DNA of 64,000 nt from Mugil cephalus (Eukaryota > Chordata > Actinopteri > Mugiliformes > Mugilidae). This document shows, piece by piece, positions 44,641-57,961 of this stretch. A model generated the notes under the pieces. That model saw only the letters and a program-made list of their open reading frames with translations. It had not been told where the DNA came from and did not search any database. The stretch lies in NCBI RefSeq assembly GCF_022458985.1, contig NC_061776.1, forward strand, positions 7,814,379 through 7,878,378, written 5' to 3'. Made by a program: the position numbers and the translations under genes. The first letter of the stretch is position 1. The number at the start of each line of letters is the position of its first letter.

Positions 44641-46850
44641 AGCTCTGACCAATCCAACAGCTGAAGAGTTAGATCAGTCAACTCTGTGTTTATTCATGTG
44701 CACGGTGAATGAAACAAAGATAATCATTCAGAAGTTCCAATAAAGGTTCATCCTGACACTGGGTGTGGTAGTAAATGTGGTTTGAATATGAGCACGATAA
44801 CAATGTGAAACTTTAATTTCTACCATAAGCTGTGAGATGCTTTAACTTGTGGTTCACACTGTTGCAGTGTGTGTTCAACAAAGCAAGAGGCTTTGTGACA
44901 CTGGGACTGATGCTCTGCATTGACAACAATGTCTAATTAAATGTTACTAAAGTAAAATGGTGTTATTACAAAAATACAGCCAGAAGGAGTTTTGTTCAGG
45001 AAGTTGATGCAAACGGAAACGTCACACTTCTTACTGCTGAATCCAAACCAGCCTCCTGATCTTGAAACGTATACATCACCACAACAAACAACAACACATG
45101 TGTGAGGTTAGTAAAAAGATACAGTATGTGTAAATGTACATATAGTAGGTAGGGGTCCCTACTCAGTCTCTCCATCAGTTTGGGGGTGCTGGGTCTGAAA
45201 AATGTTGAAAAACCTGAAAAACCCCTGTTCTTCAGTATATTGTACTATGAGTTAATGCAACAACAGAAACACCAACCAGAGGACACAATCATACTGAATA
45301 TGTGAAAATAGTATTTAAAACTATAATAAAAAGATTAAGTAATAGAGACTATAAAAAAAAATATATTATTATAAGTAGCCCTCAGAAGACCCATGTTCAT
45401 TCTCAGATGAGTAACAACTGTTTTGGAGGCACAAGGGAGACCTACACAATATTAATAAGGTGGTCATAATGTTATGCCTGATCAGTGTAAGTCCTGTAAA
45501 CTTTGTCTCATAATAAACTGCAAAAAATACTATTACTACTATAATATTAATAATTCATTTACTATATAAATCCTATTGAACTCTGTTTACCACCTACAAC
45601 TAATAAATTCTTTCTGGGAAAATATATTTATCATTATTAATTTAACTTGTTGTTCACTGAGAACTCAAACAGCAACAGTTTGAACAGATGGATCAAAGTC
45701 ATTTAATCAGTTCAGAGAAAGTGAGAAGAAAACAGCAGAAAGGAACAGAGAGGTTCAGAGAGCAAAGTTAGCATGATCATAAGAGCCACATTAAAGGGAC
45801 ATAATTCAGAATCAGATCATGCTCAGTCATAGACACGTATTACAGCTTGTGTTTTTGTTCATTCTGTCACTTTATAGAAAATAAAAGTCATGTTCATCAT
45901 GTGTAACATTTTCAGCGTGGAATCAGTGATAGATCTATAGCACATAACATAGTGAGTGAAGGCAACGCAAAATATGTGATTCAAAAACATTTAATGACAC
46001 TTGAATGAAGAAAGTAAACCTTCTTCTGGCACTCAAACACAACCATGAAAATAAACCTGTACAAAACAGCATGTGCTGACTGTTCTGGGTCCTATATGTT
46101 CTTTTGCAGCAGAAGAATTAGCTGTGAAGTAAACAGACACACACAAACACTAAATATCTTAAATACAATGAAAATATGTAAAACATGAAATGTAAATACT
46201 GCAGCATACTGCTATCTTACAGTGCAATGGCTTCAAGCCCACATTCATTTACTGTAAATTATTTCTGTACAATTCAGGATCATCATTTTGTTGTGTTTAC
46301 AACGTATTCCTTCATTCTTTCTGTTTTTTGAAATGTATAGATCAGTTTATTTAACAGATATCTGAAGCTTATGAGGAATGTGCTTGAATGTGAAATGGAA
46401 CTATTCAACACAACTACAGATTAAAATCTGCCGACAAACCACAACATAATTGAATTTAATCCTTATATGTGTTAATATATGATCTAGTTTAAATATAAAC
46501 TTCTTCTGTAGCAGTAACTTCAGCTTTGAACTTAACATCAAGTATCTAGTTGACCAGACTCTCTCTAACATACTGCTGTGATCCTCCCTACACAGCAGCG
46601 CCCTCTGGTGGCTCAACAGTGGAAAGACGCCACTGGCTGTAAGAGAAAAAAATCCACAGGCAACTTTAAGATGTTCACTACAAGAGATTGAGCTCTATGT
46701 TCATTTGATTAGAGGAGAACTGTTTATTTTAGTTTCCTGATCTTCTCCATGAGGTGGACACTGATGACGACAGACACCATGATGATCAGACCAACAGAGA
46801 ACACGACTGTCTTCACCAGAAAGATGGAGACACCATCAGAGAGACCTGCA
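44640..46850 (-). repeat. Inverted copy of the K 3' region
   Basis: Read on the minus strand from 46850 to 44640, this matches 52700-54710 and, more completely, 60960-63240. It includes the orphan TM exon, CTCF-like motif (46596-46611) and a decayed first-exon relative (44887-44930). The forward copies are 3' flanks of genes K and M. Confidence 0.65.
46724..46845 (-). pseudogene. Orphan transmembrane exon (minus), normal stop
   Basis: 122-nt exon with intact acceptor (46845), FLVKTVVF TM frame and RKLK tail ending at TAA 46726-46724. The upstream side on this strand has no C2 exon and breaks near 46930. Its own class alpha 3' flank follows. Confidence 0.7.
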
Positions 46851-47039
46851 AACATGAGAAAACTGTCAGAGCAAAACCACAACAGGTTCAGATACATGAA
46901 CCTTGTCTTAGATCATCTCTCCATTGTAGTTTGACAAAATTTTGATTTTGACATAGAAACACATTTGATTAAACTTATTTCAAGTTGCTGGATTATTAAA
47001 GATCAGTTACAAGCTCAGAACCAGCCTCAGAACAATTCC

Positions 47040-47338
47040 AGCTCGGGCCTTTCTGGGTGGAGTTTGCATGTTCTCCCTGTGTCTGCGTGGGTTTTCTTCA
47101 GGTGCTCCGGTTTCCCCCCGCCTCCAAAAGACATGCTCCTTAGACTGATTGGTGACTCTAAATTGACCCTAGGTGTGAGCCTCAGTGCAAATGGTTGTTT
47201 GTCTCTGTGTTAGTCCAGTGATAGACTGGAGACCTGTCCAAGGTGGACCCCACCTCTCACCCAATCACAGCTGGGAGAGGCTCCAGCAACCCCCACGTCC
47301 CTAGTGAGGATAAGAGGTAGTGGAAGATGAGATGAGAT
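47040..47338 (+). repeat. Dispersed teleost repeat, copy 7
   Basis: Forward copy joined on the left directly to MSLSV intron DNA (acatttgattaaac), unlike copies 1 and 6. Confidence 0.6.
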
Positions 47339-48844
47339 CATTTTAAGAAAATGTAAAATTAGCTCTGACCAATCCAACAGCTGAAGAGTTAGATCAGTCA
47401 ACTCTGTGTTTATTCATGTGCACGGTGAATGAAACAAAGATAATCATTCAGAAGTTCTAATAAAGGTTCATCCTGACACTGGATGTGGTAGTAAATGTGG
47501 TTTGAATATGAGCACGATCTTCTGATCATCACAAATATCATCTTCTGTAAATCCTGCAGGTTTATCTACATTAAACATATTTGGGGTTCATGTCTGATCT
47601 TAATACGACCTAGTTGTTCTGTACAATAACATTCACAACATAATTTTATAAACTTTAAAGGTTTCTTTATCTTAACTGGGGTTTTCTGCACATTTTCCTA
47701 TATTTTATATTTTATATAGTCCTTTCTGATCTGATACTGAGGAAAATCCAGGCTGATATCGGCGATACTGAGCTGATACTGATACTTTTTGCAAATACAC
47801 TTAATGTGTCTGGTTAATACAAAAATGAGTGTATGTATATTGAGGTAGTGGCCTCATTTACTACATATCTGAGTTAATACAACAACAGAAAAACCAGACA
47901 GAGACACAATCAGACAAAATATGTCTGACAAAGAGAAACCAAACAGGGTTAAGGTGAAGAAACTGATTTGTAGTAGTTTACTTTCAATCAGTGAAAGAAG
48001 GCTACAGTACAACAAGAAAACTAATTCTATGCACAGCTGCTGTTTTTTGTTGTTGTTGTTGATTTGTTTTTAAGAACAGGGAAACTTTCTGGATCAGGAT
48101 AAATTCAAATCAAACTTTATTTATGTATTTTGCATACAATAAAAATGCAACACAAACTGCTTCACTGAATAAAAACATAAAACAGGATCACAACAAGTAA
48201 TGCAAGGTATATATTTTTGAGGATTTCATTTGAAAAAAATGTAAATTAGCTCTGACCAATCCAACAGCTGAAGTGAGTTAAATCACTTAACTCTGTGTTC
48301 ACTCATTTTCAGGGAAAATGGGAAAAGTTCCAGCAAACATTCACCATGACACTGGGTGTGGCAGTGACTCCAACATGAACTTGATAACAATGTGAAACTC
48401 TAATTTCAACCATAAGCTGTTAAAAAACATCTTGTTGCTGGTCTGTAGCCTCCTAAACTCCTACAGTTGTTCCAATACTGCTACATTTCTCATTTACACA
48501 TTATAACAGAAAAAAAAACAAGATGAAATATATCGAAATATAAAAGCAGTCGAGGTGTTTAATTGTAAAAAAAATCTGCAGTTCACGCTGAAGTTTTCTA
48601 GATAAGAGACTGAATAAGAATGAAGTACTGAAGTACTTTGGTTGACTGGTGCTTCAATGCAGAGCATCAGTCCAAGTATCAGAGAAAGATATTTTAGGAC
48701 AAGGTAGGACTTTATTTATCCCTGTTAGAAAACAACATGCTTTTATTTTATTAAAACAAAAATAGCAGTGATGTAAGAGAAAAAAATCCACAAGCAAATT
48801 TAATTTTTTCACTGTAAGAGAGTGAGCTCTATGTACATTTGATT
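47339..48844. other. Flank between orphan TM exons
   Basis: Reversed class beta flank, with a signal-exon remnant on the minus strand at 48646-48690 and MSLSV upstream blocks at 47510-47800. No gene is seen. Confidence 0.45.
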
Positions 48845-48966
48845 TTATTTTAGTTTCCTGATCTTCTCCATGAGGTGGACACTGATGACGACAGACACCA
48901 TGATGATCAGACCAACAGAGAACACGACTGTCATCACCACAAAGATGGAGACACCATCAGAGAGAC
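48845..48966 (-). pseudogene. Orphan transmembrane exon (minus), Lys replaced
   Basis: 122-nt exon with acceptor at 48966 and stop 48847-48845. It reads SIFVVMTVVFSVG, with Met in place of the TM Lys, the same variant as gene K, 3.7 kb away. No C2 exon belongs to it. Confidence 0.7.
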
Positions 48967-49200
48967 CTGCAAACATGAGAAAACTGTCAGAGCAAAACCA
49001 CAACAGGTTCAGATACATGAACCTTGTCTCTCCATTGTAGTTTGACAAACTATGGGCGTCTTATATACATAGTGTCTCCACAGAACTAAAGACGCCCCCT
49101 GTGGTAAATGTCTATAGTAGAAATAATTAAACAGGAACCAACACTTCTCATTTGCTCTGAGGGAGCAGCTCGTGTACATCCTTAAACTGGATGTTTTGAA

Positions 49201-52200
49201 ATGGAACTTAAATCTTTCTTATTGGCTGTTTTTGTGATATATTCAAGTCAAATTCAAGGTAAGATCTTATTCTTGTATTAGTAAAAGTTGGTGTTTTTTA
49301 TATTCTTAATTTTAAAATCTGCTTTTCATACTATAGCTCTGAAATGTCTCCATAAAAGATAGAATTGAAACTAACAGCATGCGACCACAGGAGAAAGAAG
49401 CAGATATTAAAGTTCTATATCACCAGAGTACATTGTAGCTGTAACAGTTTTTTTAGAGAGAGGACTAATGTTTCAGCAGCATTTGTCTATTTCATCAACC
49501 ACTTCCTGTGTTCATAGCTTAAAATGGCATCTCAACACATTTATAGTTTTTCATGACAAAGTCAAGGTTAGAACTTTACAACTATTGTTACTTCGTCTCT
49601 TGATTGTTGTTTTCAAAGCTGAGATGTTGTGGCAGTACTATCGTATCACCTTAAATAATTTAGCTTTAAAGACCGTACTTGTTGGTGGGATCATTCTGAG
49701 GTACTTTAATATGTACTACATGGATACTAACTGCTACATATAAGTATACAGTAATGCATATTCTTAGATTTACACATTTATTTTTACATATTTTTTTCTA
49801 AATATTGTAATTTGATATTTTACTCTGTGTCACTTTTGCTATAAGAGATGATATTTTATAAGAGTGTATAAACGTAGCATTTGAAATAGTAAATTCATGT
49901 TTTATGTCAAATAATACAGCTTCAAATTTACCTTGTGTCTCTATTAACAAAATATGAGCTTTTAAAATGAAATTTACTCTAATAACAAATAAAAGTATGA
50001 AGGTTTAGAGAAAAACTAAAACATCAGACATGTGAGAAGGAAAAATTCAAGCCAAAAGCTCCAGGTCAGTGCTGTAACTGAACTAAATTACAGTCGTACC
50101 AATAATGCAGACAGCACTCAACAAGAAAACATGTTGCTGGGAGATGGAATATGTCAGTATGTGCATATGTGACGGTCTCTGTTTGACTTCCTCAGAATAA
50201 CAGTGAAAAAAACATCTATGGTCAATGTTACTTTTATTCTAAATTACAGTTACAGATAAATTAAATCATGTGATTCCTTATATATGTGCAGCATCTATAA
50301 ATATAACAGGCTAAGGTTGAAAGGGCTGGTGAGCGTGAACCCAGTTGCAAAAGGAAGGGAAGGTACAAAGGTACCGAGTCCACGATCCAGAACCTTTAAT
50401 CAGAGCGAAGCAGCAGGTCACACAGGGAAGGGCAGACAGAATCAGGCAAACCAGCAGGTAAGGAGCAGGCGACAATCCAAAAACCAAGACAACTAGACTG
50501 GTCATACACCACAGGCACAACAGAAGTTACTAGGAAGGCTGGAAAGAAAAGACACACGGTTCTAAGACAATCTGGCTCAGAAAACATAGTGGGGTGGGCT
50601 TAAATACATGGTGACAAGACACAGGTGAAACACAGCGCTAATCAACAAAGGCGGGAAAAGGAACAAAGAGGGGAAGTAAAACTGACAAACACTGGGAAGA
50701 CAAATCTTTTCAAAATAAAACAGGAAGCGTACAACACAACACAACAAGAAGCGACAGATTCTGACAAAGGTAACTCAATCTTTCTTTAGTTATTCCCAAA
50801 GTGTTTCTGCGTGTGTGTCTGTCATTGCTATGGGGTGGGGGGGTGTGGTCTGGTCTAGGTGGGTGGTACAAAGTAATATCCACATATCCACATTTAATTG
50901 TCACAAGATGGTCAATGTTTACTTCTCCTGTCGGTGGTTTTAATGTTGTGGCTGATTGATAGATAGAGTTCCTCTGAACAACTGACTTCTCTTAAACTTG
51001 TTCTGTAATCAACATGTTTGGACAGTTTTAACTATCAGCTTCCATTTCTTCACATTTAACTACAGACAATAAATATATAAATCAGATTTGAGAGCACCAC
51101 ACTAAATAGTAAAACATCATGTATCCAAATCTTTCTACAGAATTGTTTTGTAATGAGGGAAACAGACAATCTACAATGTTCTTAGACATTTTATCCATGA
51201 AAACCTGATACAAACAGATGAACCATGCTGTTATACTTGTATTATATCATAGTGTGATTGCTGTAACTCAGAGACTCAACGCTGTAGAATTTAAATGTTA
51301 AACAACAGCTTTTAAATGTTCTTTTCCTCAGTATGTCGTGGTCTAACAATTTCATAAAAATCAAGGCTAAACAATGCAATAAGTCAGACATATGTGCAGT
51401 AGACACATGTCTGCTGTGAAGCTGAACTTGGACAAACTGACATGGTCACTGTTTGTTCACATGTTTCTTTGAGGCTCAGATATATTTTAAAGATAAATGA
51501 GTCGTACGTCTGAGAGCTCTGTCGTAACAAATGATGGAACCAAAAGGAAGAAAATAAAAGCAACAGACACATCAGTGGTTGTTGATGATGAAGAGGTTTC
51601 ACTCAACTATTTCAGCTAAAACTCTATAAAGACATGGGATAATAATACACAGCACACTGAGAAACACAACAATCAACAGAAGAGTCCATAAGACTTTTAC
51701 TGACCTCTTTCTTTCTCTGTCACTTGTCATAAATACACACTGAGTCAAAGCAGGTAAAGATGTTTTCAGCTACAAATGAGAATCCACTCCTTAACAAATC
51801 CAGATGAGATAAATATACACAATCATTATTTAACTGATCACTGACATTGTGTTGGAAGTTAGGTACAGAAATACAGTATTTATGATTGATCTAATTTCAT
51901 TATTATGTATCTACTGTTTTACAGGGTCCAGTGCTGTGACTGATGTGTTTGTGAAGAGAGGAGATGATGTACTTCTGGAAGTCATGGATGATGTTACAAA
52001 GGAATTTGATTTGTTTCTCTGGACATTTGATACAAGCAATGTTTTAGTAAGATATTCACCTGGTGGAAAACCAAGAGTCTCTGAAGGTTACACTGGAAGG
52101 GTTGAGTTCTCTGTGGAAAATTACTCAGTGAAATTAAAGAATCTACAAGATGACGACAGTGGAGTTTATACAGCACGAGTGACAGGAGATAAAGACCAAA

Positions 52201-52872
52201 CAATAGCTAAATACATGGTCACAGTTCAAGGTAGGTTTCTGAACATTTCACACACTGACAGAGAACATCTGCTGTCATGTTTGTAAACCTCCTCACACCT
52301 ACTTTCCTCCATCAGGTCCAGTGTCTCCAGTTGATCTGAATCCAGACTCTGTGTCCATCAGCTCAGACTCCTGTAACCTCACTGTGACCTGCAGCACAGA
52401 GGTCTCACACATCAGCAGCACTTTCACATGTGACACCAAAACCTGCTCTCAGGAGGGAGGAGACCAATCAAAGGTCACCAACTCTGGTGCTTCCCTCCGT
52501 GTCCACCTGTTGAATGACGCGATCATCTGTAACCATAGCAACCAAGTCAGCTGGACTCAGAAGAATATGACACAGATTCAGGATCTCTGTCTCCTACATG
52601 CTGGTGAGACTGACAGACAAAACATTTATCTAATAATAACATGAAGGTTCATGTATCTGAACCTGTTGTGGTTTTGCTCTGACAGTTTTCTCATGTTTGC
52701 AGGTCTCTCTGATGGTGTCTCCATCTTTGTGGTGATGACAGTCGTGTTCTCTGTTGGTCTGATCATCATGGTGTCTGTCGTCATCAGTGTCCACCTCATG
52801 GAGAAGATCAGGAAACAAAATAAACAGTTCTCCTCTAATCAAATGAACATAGAGCTCAATATCTTACAGTGA
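49201..52872 (+). CDS. Gene K: SLAM/CD2-like receptor lacking the TM lysine
   Basis: Exons are 49201-49258, 51925-52230, 52316-52603 and 52703-52872, giving 273 aa. The signal exon reads MELKSFLLAVFVIYSSQ. The V domain (DDVTKEFDLFLWTFDT, RYSPGGKPRVSEGYTGRVEF, TARVTGDKDQTIAKY) lacks Cys. C2 has six Cys and EVSHISS where others have EDSHISS. The TM reads SIFVVMTVVFSVG, so the Lys of the other copies is Met here. The tail is the long form ending NIELNILQ, without Tyr. Intron 1 holds the solo LTR. The class alpha 3' flank has a CTCF-like motif missing one G (52936-52950). Without the Lys it should not pair with an adaptor in the way proposed for the others. Confidence 0.8.
50318..50766 (-). mobile_element. 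Solo LTR, copy 4 (minus)
   Basis: Same insertion as copies 1-3 with AAGGT at 50313-50317 and 50767-50771. Confidence 0.75.
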
Positions 52873-54720
52873 ACATCTTAAAGTTGCCTGTGGATTTTTT
52901 TCTCTTACAGCCAGTGGCGTCTTTCCACTATTGAGCCACCAGAGGCGCTGCTGTGTAGGGAGGATCACAGCAGTATGTTAGAGAGAGTCTGGTCAACTAG
53001 ATACTTGATGTTAAGTTCAAAGCTGAAGTTACTGCTTCAGAAGAAGTTTATATTTAAACTAAATCATATATTAACACATATAAGGATTAAATTCAATTAT
53101 GTTGTGGTTTGTAGGCAGATTTTAACCTGTAGTTGTGTTGAATAGTTCCATTTCACATTCAAGCACATTCCTCATAAGCTTCAGATATCTGTTAAATAAA
53201 CTGATCTATACATTTCAAAGAACAGAAAGAATGAAGGAATACGTTGTAAACACAACAAAATGATGATCCTGAATTGTTTAGAAATGAATTTACAGTATAT
53301 GAATGTGGGCTTGAAGCCAGTGCACTGTAAGATAGCAGTATGCTGCAGTATTTACATTTCATGTTTTACATATTTTCATTGTATTTAAGATATTTAGTGT
53401 TTGTGTGTGTCAGTTTATTTCACAGCTAATTCTACTGCTGCAAAAGAACATATAGGACCCAGAACAGTCAGCACATGCTGTTTTTTTCAGGTTTATTTTG
53501 ATGGTTGTGTTTTAGTGCCAGAAGAAGGTTTACTTTCTTCATTCAAGTGTCATTAAATGTTTTTGAATCACATATTTTGCGTTGCCTTCACTCACTGTGT
53601 TATGTGCTATAGATCTATCACTGATTCCACGCTGAAAATGTTACACATGATGAACATGACTTTTATTTTCTATAAAGTCACAGAATGAACAAAAATACAA
53701 GCTGTAATACGTGTCTATGACCGACAACAAGTTAAATTAATGATGACAAATATATTTTCCCAGAAAGAATTTATTATTTGTAGGTGGTAAACAGAGTTCA
53801 ATAGGATTTATATAGTAAATTAATTATTAATATTATAGTTGTAATAGTATTTTTTGCAGTTTGTTATGAGACAAAGTTTACAGGACTTATACTGATCAGG
53901 CATATCATTATGACCACCTTATTAATATTGTGTAGGTCTCCCTTGTGCCTCCAAAACAGTTGTGACTCATCAGAGAATGAACATGGGTCTTCTGAGGGCT
54001 ACTTATAATAATATTTTTTAATAAACAATATTTTGTTTTATTAATCTCTATTACTTAATCTTTTTATTATAGTTTGAAATACTATTTTCGCATATTCAGT
54101 ATGATTGTGTCCTCTGGTTGGTGTTTCTGTTGTTGCATTAACTCATAGTACAATATACTTAAGAACAGGGTTTTTTCAGGTTTTTCAACATTTTCCAGAC
54201 CCAGCACCCCCAAACTGATGGAGAGACTGAGTAGGGACCCCTACCTATTATATGTACATTTACACATACAGCATCCTTTTACTAACCTCACACATGTGAA
54301 GTGTTGTCGTTTGTTGTGGTGATGTATACGTTTCAAGATCAGGAGGCTGGTTTGGATTCAGCAGTAAGAAGTGTGAAGTTTCCGTTTGCATCAACTTCCT
54401 GAACAAAACTCCTTCTGGCTGTATTTTTGTAATAACACCATTTTACTTTAGTAACATTTAATTAGACATTGTTGTCAATGCACAGCATCAGTCCCAGTGT
54501 CACAAAGCCTCTTGCTTTGTTGAACACACACTGCAACAGTGTGAACCACAAGTTAAAGCATCTCACAGCTTATGAATTACTTCTGAATGATTATCTTTGT
54601 TTCATTCACCGTGCACATGAATAAACACAGAGTTGACTGATCTAACTCTTCAGCTGTTGGATTGGTCAGAGCTAATTTTACAGTTTTTTGAAATTAAATC
54701 CTAATATATCTATTACCAGT
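52873..54720. other. 3' flank of gene K
   Basis: Class alpha flank, shared with M and reversed at 44.6-46.7 kb. It includes a teleost repeat word (tatcattatgaccacc, about 53902) and a decayed first-exon relative on the minus strand (54474-54515). Compared with M it lacks about 160 bp near 53720. No gene is seen. Confidence 0.5.
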
Positions 54721-55839
54721 ATTAATGTTTAAGTATAAAATAAAATAAAATAAAAGCCATCATAACACATGAAGACATAGACACACTTTTCCAATTAGCT
54801 TACAGTTATATCTGTTTTAAGAAGTTTAAAAAGTGCTCTGATGTACATCCAGTGTTAAGAGTTAACTAGATTAGAGAAGTTGTGTGTTATGTGTTCACAC
54901 GACAAAGAGGAAAGAGAAGGTTGTGGTGCAATAGTTCGCGGGAAACACTTCACATGTTACATTTATAGTTTGATTTGAATTGATCCTAATCTCAAAAGTT
55001 TCCCTGTTCTTAAAAACTAAACAACAACAAAAAACAGCAGCTATACATTGAATTAGTCTTCTTGTTGTACTGTAGCCTTCTTTCACTGATTGAAAGTAAA
55101 CTACTACAAATCAGTTGCTTAACCTCAACCCTGTTTGGTTTCTCTTTGTCAGACATATTTTGTGTGATTGTGTCTCTGTTTGGTTTTTCTGCTGGTGCAT
55201 TAGCTCGGCTAAATGAGGCCACTACCTCAGTATACTTCAGAGTTTAAAAAAAATAAATAAATGTCTCTGATGTCCTGTTTTCTTTATGGCGCTATGATTC
55301 AAAATACACTAATTTTTATATTAACCAGACACATTTAGTGTATTTGCACTTAATATCTATCAGCTTGAATTTTTCTCAGTATCAGATCAGAAAGGACTAT
55401 ATAAAATATAAAATATAGGAAAATGTGCAGAAAACCCCAGTTAAGATAAAGAAACCTTCAAAGTTTATAAAACTATACTGTGAATATTATTGTACAGAAC
55501 AACTAGGTCGTATTAACATCAGACATGAATCCCAAATATGTTTAATGCAGATAAATCTGGAGGATTTACAGAAGATGATATTTGTGTTGCTTCATACTTT
55601 GATTTATTGACATATAGTTTCATAGCTGAAACGATTTCATTCATCATCAAAAGAGTTCAACCAGTAAAGAGTCTGTTAAGAATTCACTGGATTAGAGAAG
55701 CTGACTTCTTTCCATTTATGTGTTAACACGACAAAACCGGAAAGACACAACGATGACTGGTTGTAGTCTGTGGTGTGGTGGTTGATTCAAAACTATTTCT
55801 ACTGTTACATTTACATTTAACAAAGCAAGAAGCTCTACC
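54721..55839 (+). promoter_or_regulatory. Upstream region of orphan exon L
   Basis: A promoter-like block (54880-54970, gacaaagaggaaagag) resembling reversed DNA at 43.6 kb, then the standard MSLSV upstream region with aaaaccggaaag (55734) and TGTGGT words before the ATG at 55840. Confidence 0.4.
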
Positions 55840-55888
55840 ATGTCTCTCTCTGTGATACTTGGACTGATGCTCTGCATTGAAGCACCAG
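55840..55888 (+). pseudogene. Orphan MSLSV signal exon L
   Basis: Intact 49-nt exon and donor. Its intron breaks at about 56009, soon followed by a DNA transposon, and no V exon lies before the next promoter at 58.9 kb. Splicing to the V exon of gene M (60185) is formally possible. Confidence 0.65.
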
Positions 55889-56107
55889 GTAGGACAAGAA
55901 CACTGCCTGATTAAATGTTGACAACAGGAACAGCAAGGATACCAGATTCTTTATTTGGATTAATAACAGCAGCAGTAGGTGCACAAGTGGATCCAGTTCA
56001 TATCTAATGTACACAGAATTAGTTTCTTCACCTTAACCCTGTTTGGTTTCTCTTTGTTATTGTTAGTTGTCTCATTTTGTCTCCTCTACTTACTCCAAAG
56101 TAGAGGT

Positions 56108-57953
56108 GGTAACACTTTCTATGAAGGTTGTATTTATAATGCCCTATGAATGCACTCATAATGTTTTATAAGGTGTCTATAAAGCATTATAATGGTCATT
56201 ATTACATCTATACATATTCACAAGGGGTCATAACCAACTTCATGATGCATTATGACAACTGGTTATGAATGATTATAATTTTAATCTGAATAGTGCGTTA
56301 TAAATGTGTCAATATCTGCCTAGTCACTTGTTATTTTATGATGCATCATAACTACTTTGCTTTGCTAAATGTGTAGTGATGCATAATGAGTTTTGACTTC
56401 TATTATAGCCCTTTATATCTGTAGCTATAAGTATATGTAATAAAGTTATAATAATGTATACATCTCCCTACAGCACACACTTATAAACAGCTATGCAATA
56501 TCATAAGTGCTATTTGTCAGCTCTAAGTAAAGTGACAAGTGCCGTCAGATATTATTTTAATATAATTTTTATTAATATTATTATTGAAGAAATGTCATTC
56601 CTTAGTCCATGACCCCTGACCTCTGACCCCACCCACCCACCTCCCTCTCCAGCTCCTCCCACTGTCGTAAAGCATTGAATGTATGTACTAGTCGTAAAGT
56701 GGCTTTTCTGGCCTTTCTCCACTGAGCCCTCTTCAGGACAGGTAGGATGTGTCTCTGTCTTGCTGGTGTTTTGAGAGCTAATGCCTTACTTTGCTTACGT
56801 GAAGCACGTGGTTTACGTATTAAAGCAATGATTTCGAATGGGTTCAGTCATTAAACGCAAGAATATGAAAACGATCTAACTTGTGAGGGAAAACTAGCCG
56901 TGTCTTGTAACTTTAGTTTAGCTAGCTTAAGCCACCTACGGGTAATCTGCGGTGCCTGCATGATATGTGGTAACATAATGTCTCATTACGCTACTTTAAA
57001 CAAAAAAAAAAAACTTGATGTGTTTATGTTTTTTCAATCAAACCTTTCTGCATAAAAACAAACCCAGATAGAGCACTAAAGATTTGCCTCTGTTCTTCTT
57101 GTAGGTGCTGTGAAACCATCTCCTGACCTCTGACCCTGAATCACCTCACCAACCCAAAGGCACTTTTAAGAGCCACATCTCTAGGACCACGCCGTGCCAC
57201 TTTTGTGGCCTGTTTCACGTGTTTCATGTGTTTGTGTAATGTACTCAGAGCATTGATAATCATTCTGATTATGTGTGTTGGTTTAAATAAAAATAAAGTG
57301 AACTACATGCATTCCTTTTGTCTTTACTGTCCAGGCTCTCATTTAATTGTGCCTCATATTTGTTTATAATCTTATATCTATTTATAACAACACCTCATTT
57401 GCTCTACTTTACCTAAAGCTGACAAATACCACCTATGATATTAACATAGTCATTTATAATATTGTGCATATGGGGTAAAGATGCCAGACTCAGTCCTTAG
57501 TTCATTGCACCTTTTAATTACTCATAGTAACTTATATCTGTTAATAATAGTGTCATATTCTTGTCACTTTACTTAGAGCTGACAAATAGCACTTATGATA
57601 TTGCATAGCTGTTTATAACTGTGTGCTGTAGGGAGATGTATACATTATTATAACTTTATTACATATATTTATAGCTACAGATATAAAGGGCTATAGTAGA
57701 GCAAAGTAGTTATGATGCATCATAAAATAACAAGTGACTAGGCAGATATTGACATATTTATAATGCACTATTCAGATCAAAATTATAATCATTCATAACC
57801 AGTTGTCATAATGCATCATTACGTTGGTTATGACGACTTGTGAATGTGTATAGATGTAATAATGACCATTATAATGCTTTATAGACACCTTATAAAACAT
57901 TATGAGTGCATTCATAGGGCATTATAAATACAACCGTCATAGAAAGTGTTACC
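56108..57953. mobile_element. DNA transposon with long inverted repeats
   Basis: 1846 bp beginning GGTAACACTTTCTATGA and ending TCATAGAAAGTGTTACC, with terminal inverted repeats of roughly 430 bp. It is flanked by GTAGAGGT (56100-56107) and GTAGAGGC (57954-57961), an 8-bp duplication with one change. The empty site survives, reversed, at 43968-43975. The core (56580-57300) shows no transposase. The 8-bp duplication suggests a hAT-like mechanism; the family is not assigned. Confidence 0.8.
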
Positions 57954-57961
57954 GTAGAGGC

